A stretch of 64,000 nt of DNA from Thysanoteuthis rhombus (GCA_963457665.1 OY735211.1:35083747-35147746), one strand, 5' to 3'. Numbered from the stretch's first letter, positions 11,961-22,334 are shown. Notes: a model not told the origin generated them from the letters alone. Made by a program: numbers and translations.

Positions 11961-12766
11961 TTTTGATTGACGAATGTTCTCACATTTTTTTTTTTCATAC
12001 ATGAATCTTCGAGTAATAATATGAGGTAGCATACATGAGTGTAGTAGTCACCATGTAGTTTAAAGTGTTGAAACTGGATATTAGTGGGGAGAGTACTCAC
12101 TGGACATTGATGCACCTGTAGGTAAGTGTGGAGTGAAGATGTTTTCTTTGTACGTGCAATTGTAGTTGAATACTTGATGAGTGTATACAGTCTAATGTTA
12201 CCCATTTCTTCTTAGAGAGTTTCTGAAAATTGCTTGCTGGCTGGTCAACTGTCTTACTGACCTTTGTCTGTCTGTGAGTGCATGTCATGCAAGTAAATAC
12301 AAATGTATTTGTGAATCAATACAGCCCTACCATGAAAGACAGTGAAGGTTGCGACTGTCTGACTTAGTTACGTGCACCAGTTTCCTTTCATCATGTACAG
12401 GGTCGCTCCCAGCAAAAGTAAATTTCGCTTGCTGAAGGCTAGCCTGTGACTGGTCAATAATTCATCAATGTATCTTTTAATTCTATTTTTGAATTTTTTC
12501 TTTCCTAATTTGTAGGGAAATTCTTAGAGTCTATTTCATACAATTCTGTTCAACTTAATTTCAATGGCCCCAACAACTTCTCCAGCTTAGCTGGCAGAAG
12601 TAAAAAAAAAAACAATTTGCTGACTTACTATAAGTAGAAGAATGCATAGAGTCCTATCCCCGAGTCAAAATTCTTTTTTAAAATTCATAACAAATCAGGA
12701 TCCCATCAATAGAAGATAGAATTACAGCTTTTTGGCCTACAATCCTCTTCTCTAACTACTGCAAGA

Positions 12767-12883
12767 TGTTACAGCCAAATCATGATGGATAACCTGGTTT
12801 TCAAAGGATCACCAAAGTTAAGTTATGCCAACCTAGCCAGTACCTTGGATGGGTAACCAATGGGGAATACCAGGTACCTACCA
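12767..12883 (+). pseudogene. 5S rRNA-derived pseudogene
   Basis: The segment follows 5S rRNA from near its 5' end (TTACAGCCAAATCATG) through GGATCACCAAAGTTAAG to AGTACCTTGGATGGGTAACC and GGGGAATACCAGGTACC. The A-box and C-box regions of the type 1 Pol III promoter are still recognisable; the middle (intermediate element region) is diverged. Overall divergence from the conserved 5S sequence is high, so a working 5S gene is unlikely. It may be the head of an old 5S-derived SINE, but flanking sequence does not match the 565-664 copy. Confidence 0.8.
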
Positions 12884-13145
12884 TCTCCTAATCTTATTTT
12901 CTAACCTCTGAAAAACAGTTACAGATTCCTACATAAGGTTAAATTTTTATCAACTGATGACTTTTTTGTTGCATAACTCACTTTTACCTTGTATATTTGC
13001 ACGTATTATCCAAAGGTAAATAAATAGAATGATAAAGACTTTCAAGTTTCTATCCTCATGTCAAGTCGGTTAAGTTTATCTATCAATGTTCACTTTAGAG
13101 AAAAGAGAACTATTCATAAATCAGTTATGTCATTAAAATTCAAAC

Positions 13146-13150
<5 letters not shown>
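12884..13150. other. no feature seen
   Basis: AT-rich spacer between the 5S-derived segment and a TA microsatellite. Confidence 0.4.
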
Positions 13151-13151
<1 letters not shown>

Positions 13152-13189
<38 letters not shown>

Positions 13190-13190
13190 T
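13152..13190. repeat. (TA)n microsatellite
   Basis: About 18 TA units. Confidence 0.95.
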
Positions 13191-13320
13191 CACAATACAA
13201 ATCAGGAATACAATATAACATAAAATAATACAATATCCAATGTGTGATGGGTTTATTTCATAAATTGCTCAATAAATTCTATATCAAACATCAAGTTGAG
13301 TTAGAGTAGGGCTCAAAATA

Positions 13321-13420
13321 TGAAGTAAGGATTTGCTACACAAATACATTTATGTTTCTGCTTCTTGAAGCCCAAACAGGGCAGAAACATGAACGTGTTT
13401 GTGAAGCGAATCCTTACTTC

Positions 13421-13421
<1 letters not shown>
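13321..13421. repeat. foldback hairpin, 41-bp arms
   Basis: The left arm 13321-13361 (TGAAGTAAGGATT to TTTCTGC) and the right arm 13381-13421 are inverted copies that agree at about 36 of 41 positions. They are separated by a 19-base loop. A TA microsatellite follows directly. The arms could be terminal inverted repeats of a collapsed transposon, or a miRNA-precursor-like transcript. I found no coding content. Confidence 0.85.

Positions 13422-13463
<42 letters not shown>
13422..13463. repeat. (TA)n microsatellite
   Basis: About 19 TA units lying between the foldback hairpin and a SINE S1 fragment. Confidence 0.95.
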
Positions 13464-13466
<3 letters not shown>

Positions 13467-13615
13467 ACATTGCTCTTACTATTGAACTAAACAGTTACTG
13501 GTAATGCAAAGACCCAAATAACTGTTTCAACTCCAAATTTTCATTTTATTTATTCATGCTCTATATCTGCTGTATTTGTTTCTTCCAACACAACAATTAC
13601 GTTAATAAAAAAGAA
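13464..13615 (-). repeat. SINE S1 fragment
   Basis: In minus orientation it carries an A-box-like part (TTTAGTTCAATAGTAAGAGC) and the S1 upstream block (CAGTTATTTGGGTCTTTGC, then AAACAAATACAGCAGATATA). The B-box half of the tRNA head is missing and the TA microsatellite takes its place. Confidence 0.75.
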
Positions 13616-13619
13616 TACA

Positions 13620-13790
13620 TAATCCGACAGAATGATTATAAATTGTGTCGTATCATATTGAGACGCTTATTCAAAATGATCTCCCTTAATTACACGGTAA
13701 ATGTATCATTTGGCCAAGACAATGTAAATAGAATAAACAATTATGGAAAATAGGGTTGCTGTGACCAATAAGGTAGCCGTAGTTTCAGTA
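13620..13790 (-). repeat. SINE S1 3' half
   Basis: The minus strand reads GGCTACCTTATTGGTCACAG, then CCATAATTGTTTATTCTATT, TTGTCTTGGCCAAATGATAC and ATTTACCGTGTAATTAAGGG. These are the 3' part of S1, also seen at 15.0-15.1 and 34.7-34.8 kb. It abuts the previous S1 fragment head to tail. The B box is degraded. Confidence 0.75.
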
Positions 13791-13849
13791 TGTATATATA
13801 TGTGTGTTGATGAAAATGACAATTAGAAGGTGGGGAGAATAATTTGAGA

Positions 13850-13980
13850 GAAAAGCGGATGTTACATCTCACAAACTTTTATTATCACATAGGCATGTTT
13901 CGATGCATTTCGGTGGTTGCCAGTCATCTTTTTCAGAGAAACTTGCAATGGTTCAGAGAAAACTGTATGCTGTTTGATAT
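13850..13980 (-). repeat. Penelope-like terminal segment, candidate
   Basis: Contains GATGTTACATCTCACAAAC and GATGCATTTCGGTGGTTGCC. A related block lies at 32.94-33.05 kb, next to a Penelope-like reverse transcriptase remnant. Sequences of this style are common at ends of Penelope-like elements, so the assignment is inference. Confidence 0.4.
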
Positions 13981-14027
13981 TTGAGAAAGAAATAGGGATA
14001 TTTCTGTGTTATGGAATGACTATTAGG

Positions 14028-14129
14028 AGTGAGAGGGGAAGTGTTTGTATCTGTGTTGGTGAAGGTCAATCTTATTTCAAACCAAACTTGACTCTCACCT
14101 ACACTGATACAAACACCTCCCCTCTCACT
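14028..14129. repeat. foldback hairpin, about 40-bp arms
   Basis: The left arm begins AGTGAGAGGGGAAGTGTTTG at 14028 and the right arm ends with its inverted copy at 14129 (CACCTCCCCTCTCACT). The arms agree closely over about 36 bases and then weaken, and they enclose a loop of roughly 20 bases. An open frame of 112 codons runs through it, but that frame has no recognisable domain and part of it is the palindrome itself. Confidence 0.85.
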
Positions 14130-14439
14130 CCATTCGGTGGACTGTCTGAAATGAAGTTGGCATTTTCAATTTGTATTTGCGTTTTAGACAAGAATTCTTC
14201 TATTAACAAAAGTTCCGGTGAATCTTCAATTTTGAATTGTTCTGGTTGTGATTGAGGTAAATCTCTACTCCTCATTCACTTTACTAATGAATCCGATGAG
14301 ATGCGTCCTTTTTTCTAAAATGCAGAGTCTCTTTTCTCTCTTTCTTTACAATTCAAACTCCCAAATTCATGATGATAATGACTAATTTTCGATTGTGCTC
14401 ACATAAAAAATATAAGTTAACATGAAAAAAATGGAAAAC

Positions 14440-14670
14440 GCTTAGAGGACACATACATCTGCCAACATCATTGTCACAGAAAACCTTCTTGCAGAAAAGT
14501 CAATTGTGAAAATTCATGGATCTGTCTACAATTTTATTCACCTCTTGACCTATCCTTCCACCAAATTTCTATCAAATCCATAGAAACCTTTTGAGGTATT
14601 GTGTAACATGTAACTACGTTGGTAGGGAAGATAATTGTGCACTGATCTGCCACAGGATTTAATTACTTCT
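14440..14670 (+). repeat. interspersed repeat R5, weak copy
   Basis: Shares CTATCCTTCCACCAAATTTC and a following GAGGTATTGTGTAAC with the R5 core. Divergence is high. Confidence 0.45.
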
Positions 14671-14961
14671 TGTGTGGCCTAATCCCCAATCTTGTGAGAA
14701 ATTCCATTAAAACTTATCAAGAACTTTCCAAGAAAAAAGACCAAATATTCCACTTCTACTTTCTCAAGAAACATGCTGAAACCTGCAAGTTTTTTATGAG
14801 TCTATTGATTTATGATGATCACTTTTTCAAATTTTTCTCTTTTCTTTTCTTTTCTTTTTTCCTTCTTTGTTTCATTTACCTCTTCTTTGCATTTTTCATG
14901 CTTTCTTATTCTCACTTTTCTTCCCTCAGGGGCCCTTCTGACCCCCTATGATCCCTAGGTC

Positions 14962-14964
<3 letters not shown>
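14671..14964. other. pyrimidine-rich spacer
   Basis: T- and TTTTC-rich tract on the + strand. The open frame through it is low complexity. Confidence 0.5.

Positions 14965-14996
<32 letters not shown>
14965..14996. repeat. (TA)n tail of SINE S1
   Basis: About 15 TA units directly adjoining the S1 copy at 15.0 kb. The S1 copy at 34.8 kb also ends in TA repeats, so this is the element's own tail. Confidence 0.85.
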
Positions 14997-15001
<5 letters not shown>

Positions 15002-15310
15002 AATATACATGATTATAAATTGCATTATATTACATAGAAACTCTGATTTGAAATGTCATTGCACAGTGAATGTGCCATTTGGCCTTGACATTGTAAATAG
15101 AATAAACAATTAAAGAAAATGAGGCTGATGCAGGAATCATACCTGTGGCTGATAGGGTAGCCGCTTCAACATAGCGTTGCTCTTACCACTGAGCTAAACA
15201 GTCGAGGGTAATGTAAAGGCCCAAATAACTGTTTCAACTCCATATTCCCATCTTGCTTATCCATGGTCTATATCTGTTCAGTTTGTTTCTTTCAACACGA
15301 CAATTATGTC
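14997..15310 (-). repeat. tRNA-derived SINE S1, near full-length
   Basis: The most complete S1 copy. On the minus strand it has a 5' block (AAACAAACTGAACAGATATA, then GTTGAAACAGTTATTTGGGC), then a tRNA-like head at about 15122-15203, then an unrelated 3' body ending in a TA repeat. The head has an A box TAGCTCAGTGGTAAGAGC, an anticodon-type stem CGCT/AGCG around the loop ATGTTGA, a GGC/GCC variable arm, and a B-box-like GGTATGATTCC. The tRNA part lies about 100 bases inside the repeat, not at its 5' edge. Confidence 0.85.
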
Positions 15311-17125
15311 ATCGAGAAATAGATCATATATCCATCTCTCAATAACATGCATATATATCCCTGTAAATACCACTGTCAGTTGCCTTGTAACACTAAGATG
15401 GCCACTTTTTTTGTTCATATTCAAATGTTCAGACCAACTTCAACTTTCATATTTAGCATGCATCACCTCCAAAATGCTTTTGCATGAAAGGGTATAGAGA
15501 GGAAAAAAAAACTGCATACTCAAAGCAGTTTTTTCTAATTGTTTTCAAAATTTCTGTACATAAAGTGAGGGATCAATAAAGTGGGGGATCAGTTTTCTAT
15601 TGTTATCAAGTGATAAAATGATCTCTCCATGATTAATGCATCATGGCATAAAATGTCTCTGGCCATGAAGATGGGAGTTGGTTTCCTCTTTAACCAACCT
15701 CATTATTTTTTCTTATTTTTCTTCCATTTTTCTCCTCCCTTCCATTGTTATTTCCTTCAGCTAAATTCTGTCTTGCACTTTTCACCTTTCATGTTCTTGG
15801 TTTCCCTATTCGCTGATTTTCTTTTTTTTTCTTTATTTTTTATTTCCTCCCACTATATAGCTTAATTTACCTAAATTTTGTCTTGCACTTTTTACCTTTC
15901 TCATTCGCAGTTTCAATAATTTTCCTTATAACTATATTTCCTACATATCTTGCAATTTGTTTTTTTAACTGCTACTATGAGAAGAGAATAGCTAAAAGAA
16001 CAGTGCCAAAACATTCTCCCGTACACTTTCAACTGTACTATAGTCTTACAGAGCAACACCACTGCTTCGAACCTTTTTCATCCTTACAAATGGTGAACTC
16101 AAGTTTCATTGATTAGAACCCAGGCAGAGTCCATTACATGTTTGAATACATATCAAAACTTGCAATGAAGCTTTTCAACTAAATTATAGACGAATACATG
16201 TATCTTTAATTTTCCTGAAGGAATAAGAAAACCAGTAATACTATATTTGAATCTCAGTTAAAAATTGTGACCAATATTATCTTTCGTTTTTTACTCTTTT
16301 GTAGTATATTCATTATGTTTTAACACTCGTAAGCCATTTATAGAAATAGAAATCTGCCTTAAGTAGTCAAGGCAATTTCTCACAGAAAATTGCGTTTTAA
16401 CACAAGGAAACAGTTCAGATGCTATAGATACTGGAGAAAGTTTTAAGCTATATTTCCAACGAGTTCCATGAATCTGGAAGCAAAAAAAAGTTTTTTCATT
16501 TGGCAAAGATTACTGTTCATAATTTTAAAATACGGAAAACTGAAAAGGCTATCATTTAATACATATTTTATGTAGCGACAATGATCTGCTTCCAAATGAA
16601 GTGTGCATATTCACTTCATTGTTTCTGCCACTGTTGATGACAACCAACTAGCAAAATGTACTATTTACAATGGCGAGGAATTGAGAGTATGGAAGCCTGT
16701 TTGTGATGTAAGGTATAATTCATGCCTACTGCAGGAACTTTTAGAAATATATGTATATTTTTGTAATTATTCGTCATATTTTTGTTTGCCAGTTAAGAAA
16801 CAGACAAAAGAATTAAATTAAATCCTTCTTTGAATTTTATTGATATTCATTTATATATTTGGTCAGCCCATCAAGACAAATGTAACACAGGATCCTTTTT
16901 GTGTGAGATATGCACATACAACTCAAGGTCACATGACGAGTTATCCCTATTACTGCAAACATTCGGGCATACTTCTTACCCAGACCTCTCAGAGAAATGG
17001 GGAGGTGCTGCACATTGGGACAGATTCCAAAACCAAGGCTCTAGTTTTCAGTATCACTATCATCTTAATCTGAATATATATTTGGTAGACATAAAAGTAT
17101 TGTCAATGAATTTAAAGCTCCTGCT
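15311..17125. other. no supported gene
   Basis: Pyrimidine-rich around 15.7-15.9 kb. Two overlapping open frames at 16.83-17.13 kb have no recognised domain and no clear exon boundaries. Confidence 0.4.
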
Positions 17126-17128
17126 GTA

Positions 17129-17235
17129 GAGCAATGTTTACCAAAGTAGTCTTATAGGTCATTAAGAGTGCTACCCACCCACAATGTGCCCCAGGTATGT
17201 GGCCTCGAGCCAGACTAAGCAGTGAACTCAATTTG
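17129..17235 (+). repeat. SINE S3 copy, diverged
   Basis: Reads GAGCAATGTTTACCAAAGTA, then TAGTCTTATAGG and CAGACTAAGC. These correspond to GAGCAATGGTTAGCAAGC and GAGTCTTGCAGG in the 17.9 kb copy. Confidence 0.55.
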
Positions 17236-17904
17236 CTCTTAACGCTGATACAACTACTGAAGGGAGATAACTCCTAATTATAAATGTCGTCTGTGGTCGT
17301 TCATTCATTACTTGTCAGCGTTATCTTGTAGTTACAATTCTCAACTTAACATTACCGCTAGGCATAATTTTAATCCACTGGATTGTTTAGTGATGGTTTA
17401 ACGAGCTTTTTTTTCTAACTGCTTTCTCGTGTTCATTCGACTTTAGAATATGGCTGCAGTGTTAGGCAAGATATTGAATGACGAAAAATCCGATTGATTT
17501 CATTAAATTTAAATTACTTATCGAAATCTCTTCGACTCGGCATATTTTCGAAGAAGGGGAAGTATGATGAGGAATAGCACTTTTTCATTGTTCATTTGGA
17601 AACATTTTCAATTTTTATCATCAACTGAGTGGTGTGCTACTAATACAGTTCTGTTCACTCAAGCGAGCATAGTGATTTAGTAAGCGAAAGAGAAGGGGAA
17701 CACTGTTCCCACGCTTTCCCATAACACCATACCACCACTGAAAATCATAAGTTATAAACAACTAACTAAAAACGAAATACGATAAAAATTTCAAAAACTC
17801 AACTACAAGAACAGACCAAAAACTCGCTCATTGTTTTTCATCGTCGCTCAAATTACTTTGTTTATTATTAAGTCGGGCATCGTTGTAATAATTAAAGTAC
17901 TCGC
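17236..17904. other. no feature seen
   Basis: Spacer with slightly higher CpG content than average. No exon recognised. Confidence 0.35.
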
Positions 17905-18015
17905 ATCGCTGTGGAGCAATGGTTAGCAAGCAGTGAGTCTTGCAGGCAATTACTACTGGAGTTATTTCGATCCACACTTGTGACCTTGTACTGTAGTAAG
18001 CTAAATTTAGTAAAT
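17905..18015 (+). repeat. tRNA-derived SINE S3 copy
   Basis: Contains GGAGCAATGGTTAGCAAGCA, GAGTCTTGCAGGC, a B-box-like ATTTCGATCCACAC and the tail GACCTTGTACTGTAGTAAGC. Related copies lie at 17.1, 57.95 and 58.07 kb. Confidence 0.6.
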
Positions 18016-18359
18016 ATCAAAATTGGATTTTAAAAAAAAGGAAATTGAAGATTTCTTACTGGTTATTTTCGCTGGAATAATACCAGCAACGTTAGCCAAA
18101 TCAAGTTCTACTCAAATCACGAGAAAAAAAAAATCATTTTTATCATCGCATCTTCTAATTATAATCGTCTAGTGTAAATCAAAAAAAAAAAAAAAAAGGA
18201 AGAAAGAAAAAAAAAAGACGCAGAAATAGATTTTACCGATTAGACAGGCCAGTAGCCATACTTGTAAGAGTTTCTTCCCTTGCATTGAATCATGGCTAAA
18301 GTTTATATCAAAAGAAGTAGTTGAATTTTTCATAGTATCACTAATTTAAAAAAATTAGA

Positions 18360-19210
18360 AAGAAATCAGGGAGCGCATATCTCTTCAAACGCTATATGCA
18401 AATGAAAATCAGTTCATATGTAGCTACAGCAGGGAAGTTTACTGTGAAAGTTCCAATTTTCCATATTTCAAACAATTGTATTGAAACATGAAAAATATCT
18501 CTCAACAGAAGACAAAGAATCTAATTTAAGCAATACTTCCTTACATTATGGCCTATCCTTTCAGGAAATTTAATTGAAATTCATTAACAGCTTTTGGAGA
18601 TATTGTGTGGACAGACAGGCATAAGTGAATACATATGCCACTTCAAACTTCCATGGCGGATGTGAATTAGGTCAAACAATAAAAATTTGATAGTACTCAG
18701 AGATCACACACCTCTGCCAAAGCCAAAAACCAACTGAAAAATGAATGAAAATCAGTTCATATATAGCTACAATGAAGGGGAGGTAACTATCTTTCGATTT
18801 TCTATATTTTGGAATATTTTTTATCTCTTTTTAATATGAGAAAAATATCTCTCAATGAAAAATAATTCCTAGATACACCCCCAAATTTAATCGATTCTTC
18901 CTTATCTCACCACCCACCTGTTCGCGAAATTCCATTGAAATTCATGCAGAACTTTTGGAAATCATTGTGTAGACAATCATGAGTGCATATATAAATTTAT
19001 TGGGAGAAAATATTAAAAAAATTGTCTATAAAAAAAAAATTGTTGGATGCGCCCTTTAATTTATGCAAATCTTCCTTAGCCCATGCCCCCACCCTTCCAG
19101 ATAAAACAATTGAAATTCATTTGGAACTCACGGAGATATTGTGTGGACAATCAGAGAGACATAAGTGGATACATATACCTCTTCCAACTTCATTGGCAGG
19201 GGTAAAAATT
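18360..19210 (+). repeat. interspersed repeat R5, three units
   Basis: Three diverged direct units, near 18365-18660, 18690-18990 and 19000-19205. Each has AATACTTCCTTA-like text, an ATTGAAATTCAT core, GGAGATATTGTGTGGACA, an ATAAGTGGATACATAT block and CTTCCAACTTCATTGGCAG. The units at 18.4 and 18.7 kb also share GAAAATCAGTTCATAT. Single units recur at 4.4, 11.8, 14.5 and 29.0 kb. No coding capacity. Confidence 0.75.
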
Positions 19211-19680
19211 AATTGTACCTTATTCTGAGGTTACAAAAAAAAGTAGTTATATTGACCGTGCAGACATTTGATTCTAAAACTCACTGTAACCCATGGTATA
19301 ACAGACATGATTTATTGAACAAACACTGAAAAATTTTCAGTCGCTTTAATGATAGCATATGTAGTGATACAGTAAATTCTGCTGCCCCCTTGCCTTCTAG
19401 CACCCACCCCCACGAATTTTTTCTAGCGCTCCCCAGAGGGGGCTACTGTGGAATCATGGATCAAGAAAATAACGTCACCAAACTTTTGTTATGATTGTTT
19501 AAAATAATTGTTATGATTATTCCTAACAATTTGTGTCAAACAGGTCATACGCTTTCATAAATGTTTATTCTTGAACTGCCATTGCTCTACGCAAATGTTT
19601 ATCGTCGGCTTCGTTTTGGAAAGTTGGCTATTAAAAATTCTAAAAAAACTTGTATGAAGAGTTATCTCCCTTACATCCAT
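19211..19680. other. no feature seen
   Basis: Spacer with a short C-rich patch near 19.39-19.44 kb. No gene recognised. Confidence 0.4.
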
Positions 19681-19707
19681 CTGGTGACAACATTAAATTG
19701 TCACCAG
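19681..19707. repeat. perfect 10-bp hairpin
   Basis: CTGGTGACAA, a seven-base loop, then TTGTCACCAG. A perfect short inverted repeat of unknown role about 300 bases upstream of a Tc1 pseudogene. It could be part of a transposon end. Confidence 0.9.
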
Positions 19708-19991
19708 TTTCAATTAATAACATAACGGCAGTAAACTTATAAACTTATAAAAGGTATACCAGAGAATAGGTTAGCTTAGCTTAATTAATTCAATTTAGAT
19801 AACCAATTAAAAATAAGTGAAATCACATGATCAATTTAAACTTGGTCGCCTGCCATCACAATAACATTAAGAGACATCACAAACTCACACTGGTGAGCCA
19901 CAGCATTACGATCAGTGACATGTAACAGCTGGTCATGTTAGGGTTAGTGGTAAATTAGCAGGTAACCCAGCCCAGAGTACTTCATTTTGAT

Positions 19992-20775
19992 GTGTTTAAT
20001 GTTGCAGTTATGGGCAAGAAGGAAAATTTGTGTTACTATGATAAAGGCCAAATTATCATGGCCAGGAGATTAGGTCAGAGCATTTCTGAAATGGCAAGGC
20101 TTGATGGGTGCTCACATTCAGTTGTGGTAAGTACAGTGGTCAGGGAAGGGAAGAATCAACAACCCCCGACAAGGCATTGAGCAGTCAGAACTTATCAATG
20201 TGAGAAGTACATGGAGGCTTCACCAACCAAGTACATGATTTAATGCGGGTCAAATTGCAGATACTTTTAATCAAATTGAAGGAAAGAATATATCAAAACA
20301 CACATTACATTGATTCTTGTTCTGCATTGGACTGCATAATAGCAGGTCAGTCACAATAACTGGACCCTGTATCAGTGGAAGATCAACTGGTCAGATGAGT
20401 CACACTTTCTCCTGAATAAGATTGATGGAAAGGTGAGTATCATTTTTCTTAGGAGGTGATGACTCAAGGATGCTCTATGGGGAAACAACAAGCCTATGGA
20501 GGTAGTTTGACGTTTCAGGCATACTACCTTCCTCAGCATCATTGAAGACCAGGCATACCCCTTCATGGCAACAGTTTGGTAGTGGCATCTTTTCAACTGT
20601 ATTATGTGCCATACCACACTGTAAAAATTGTACAGGAACATGAAGAGGACTTCATTGTGTTACCCTGGCTACCAAAATCCCCACAGAGTTTATGTTGTTA
20701 CAACTCCACCACATAATTTGCAGCATTTGACGGACATACTGTTAGCATTTTGGCACCAGGTCTTTTTCAAGTGTG
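19992..20775 (+). pseudogene. Tc1-type transposase pseudogene
   Basis: The first open part (start near 20010) reads like the N-terminal helix-turn-helix of Tc1 transposases: DKGQIIMARRLGQSISEMAR followed by CSHSVVVST. Downstream in other frames are NWTLYQWK, WSDESHFLLNKIDGK (holding the first catalytic Asp), EDQAYPFMATV, CHTTL and PHNLQHLTDILLAFWHQV. The order matches a Tc1/mariner-superfamily DDE enzyme. There are stops and frameshifts throughout. The region of the second catalytic Asp (before CHT) is damaged, and the third motif (NSPDLNPIE type) is missing. It cannot encode an active transposase. Terminal inverted repeats were not identified with confidence. Confidence 0.85.
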
Positions 20776-20849
20776 TTAAAGGGAAAGCTGACCCCTAAAA
20801 GTAAAAGTGTCCAATATGCACACCAATCCTTGTGTAGAGTCTGTAGGGA

Positions 20850-21300
20850 ATCTTAACAATCACTTTATTTGAAATCGTTAACCACAGTTTTCTTCTGTTA
20901 ACCATTAACATAGGTTTCTTCAGTTTTTAAGTGATTCTGGCTAGCTATGTATGTATCTGTCATGCATATAGGCCGAAAGAGCTGAAAATTTAAACATTTA
21001 CTCATTATTATATCTAGAAAAAAAGTTTTTTTCAATATTTCAAAAATTTCTCTCCAAAATAAGTTCTTGCTATGTTGTAGTTGTTGTTTTTGTTTATTTA
21101 CTTGCTTGTTGTTTTTTATTTGTTTGTTTTTTTGTCTTTTTTTCGTTTGTTTATTTGTTTTTTCTTGGGAGGGCTCAATTTACACTGTAAGTTTATGCTA
21201 TATTGGTTCCTTAGTTTGGGTCCGGCAGCATTCGTATTTGATTTCTGGAAATTCAGACTTTCTAGTTTTGTTTCTTTGTTATCATCATAAGATACAGAAA
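20850..21300 (+). repeat. interspersed repeat R3, plus copy
   Basis: Shares GGTTTCTTCAGTTTTTAAG, then GCTGAAAATTTAAACATTTA, TATGCTATATTGGTTCCTTA and GTCCGGCAGCATTC with the copies at 28.6 and 52.6 kb. A T/TTG-rich tract near 21.08-21.17 kb interrupts it. Confidence 0.65.
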
Positions 21301-21944
21301 CTCCTAATCCTTATGCAACTCTTCACCTTGCTCAGTTTATGTGACATAATAAAAGTACAGGTATACCTTGATCAGTGTGGGTAATTCATTTTTTTTGTTA
21401 TGTTCAAGACCCCACTGTTTATGGTCTTATTTTATTCACATGTTTTTTTAAAAATTTTTTATACCTAGTTATATTGATTTGTACAGCAATACCTTGAAAA
21501 CCCACTCTTTTCAAAACTGCACTATTCCTGTATAAATGGTGGGAAAAAAAGGAGACAGAATTATAATAGTAATAGTAAAAGGTTTATTGTTGCTATTTCT
21601 AAATATACTAGTATACTCATGCCATACAAAATGGTAGCATTATTAAGTATATAGATAAAAACACATTGTGTTTCATATACCTGGATAAGAGAGGAAATTG
21701 TGCAAGGGAGGTAACCTACATAATCATATAAAAGAATTATGTCCCTCAGCATGACAGAAAACAAATAAATAAAAACTCATTGATAACTAGTATGAATGTG
21801 TCATTATAAACAGTATCAACAGTCTGTGTCAGGATGAGTTGTTATGATAACATTTCAACTGATGTTCATGAGAAATTTGAATATTGAGCATGATGTAGAT
21901 CAGAACAATGTGTATTAAAGAGTCTATGAACCGAAATGTAAATG
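21301..21944. other. no feature seen
   Basis: AT-rich spacer; no exon recognised. Confidence 0.4.
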
Positions 21945-22334
21945 CTTACAGATGAAACTTACCTGGCACAGGTTTCTGGCCCAATCTTCGGGAGCAAAGT
22001 GTAGTATCTGTTCCACGGCATAGACCGAGGAGTCGGTACTGACACTTGCCCGTTGAGTGGGCCGGAGATTGTGTGCAGGGTATCAAAGACCGAGTGCGCC
22101 GGTGCAAACGTTGGCCAATGAGGTTACACTGAGGCTGCGTTTGCTACGCGCAACGGGAGGCCTTTGGACTTGTCCTTAGGCACTCCCATCATTACTCGGC
22201 CCAGCTTTCGCAGGTAACTGCGTCGGCTGGAGCCAATTTTTGGCGGTAAGGTACTATTTCTTCCCACGTTAAGCCCGACCTTGTGTCACATATTGCTGTG
22301 GTGGGACAGTGATTAAATAGACTTACAGATGAAA
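21945..22334 (+). mobile_element. chimeric snRNA-derived retroposon (U1/U2/U4-like)
   Basis: An insert of about 364 bases is flanked by a perfect 13-bp direct repeat, CTTACAGATGAAA, at 21945-21957 and 22322-22334. The insert is GC-rich against AT-rich surroundings. It opens with ACTTACCTGGCA, the 5' end of U1 snRNA (splice-site-pairing part). AAAGTGTAGTATCTGTTC, matching the branch-point region of U2 snRNA, follows at about 21996-22012. A U4-like block at about 22094-22150 reads GTGCGCCGGTGCAAACG, then GGCCAATGAGGTTACAC and TGAGGCTGCG. A second U4-like block at about 22221-22246 (GTCGGCTGGAGCCAATTTTTGG) includes an Sm-type site. The tail near 22250-22320 is not recognised and has no A-run. 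The direct repeats argue for LINE-type target-primed insertion of a composite RNA. Alternatives are a template-switched one-off, or a SINE with an snRNA head. Confidence 0.75.

Noticed and set aside
13917-14255. Open frame of 112 codons
   Set aside because: A large part is a DNA palindrome and the rest has no domain. It is best read as a non-coding foldback.
20372-20641. Open frame of 89 codons on the minus strand
   Set aside because: Antisense shadow of the Tc1 transposase pseudogene.
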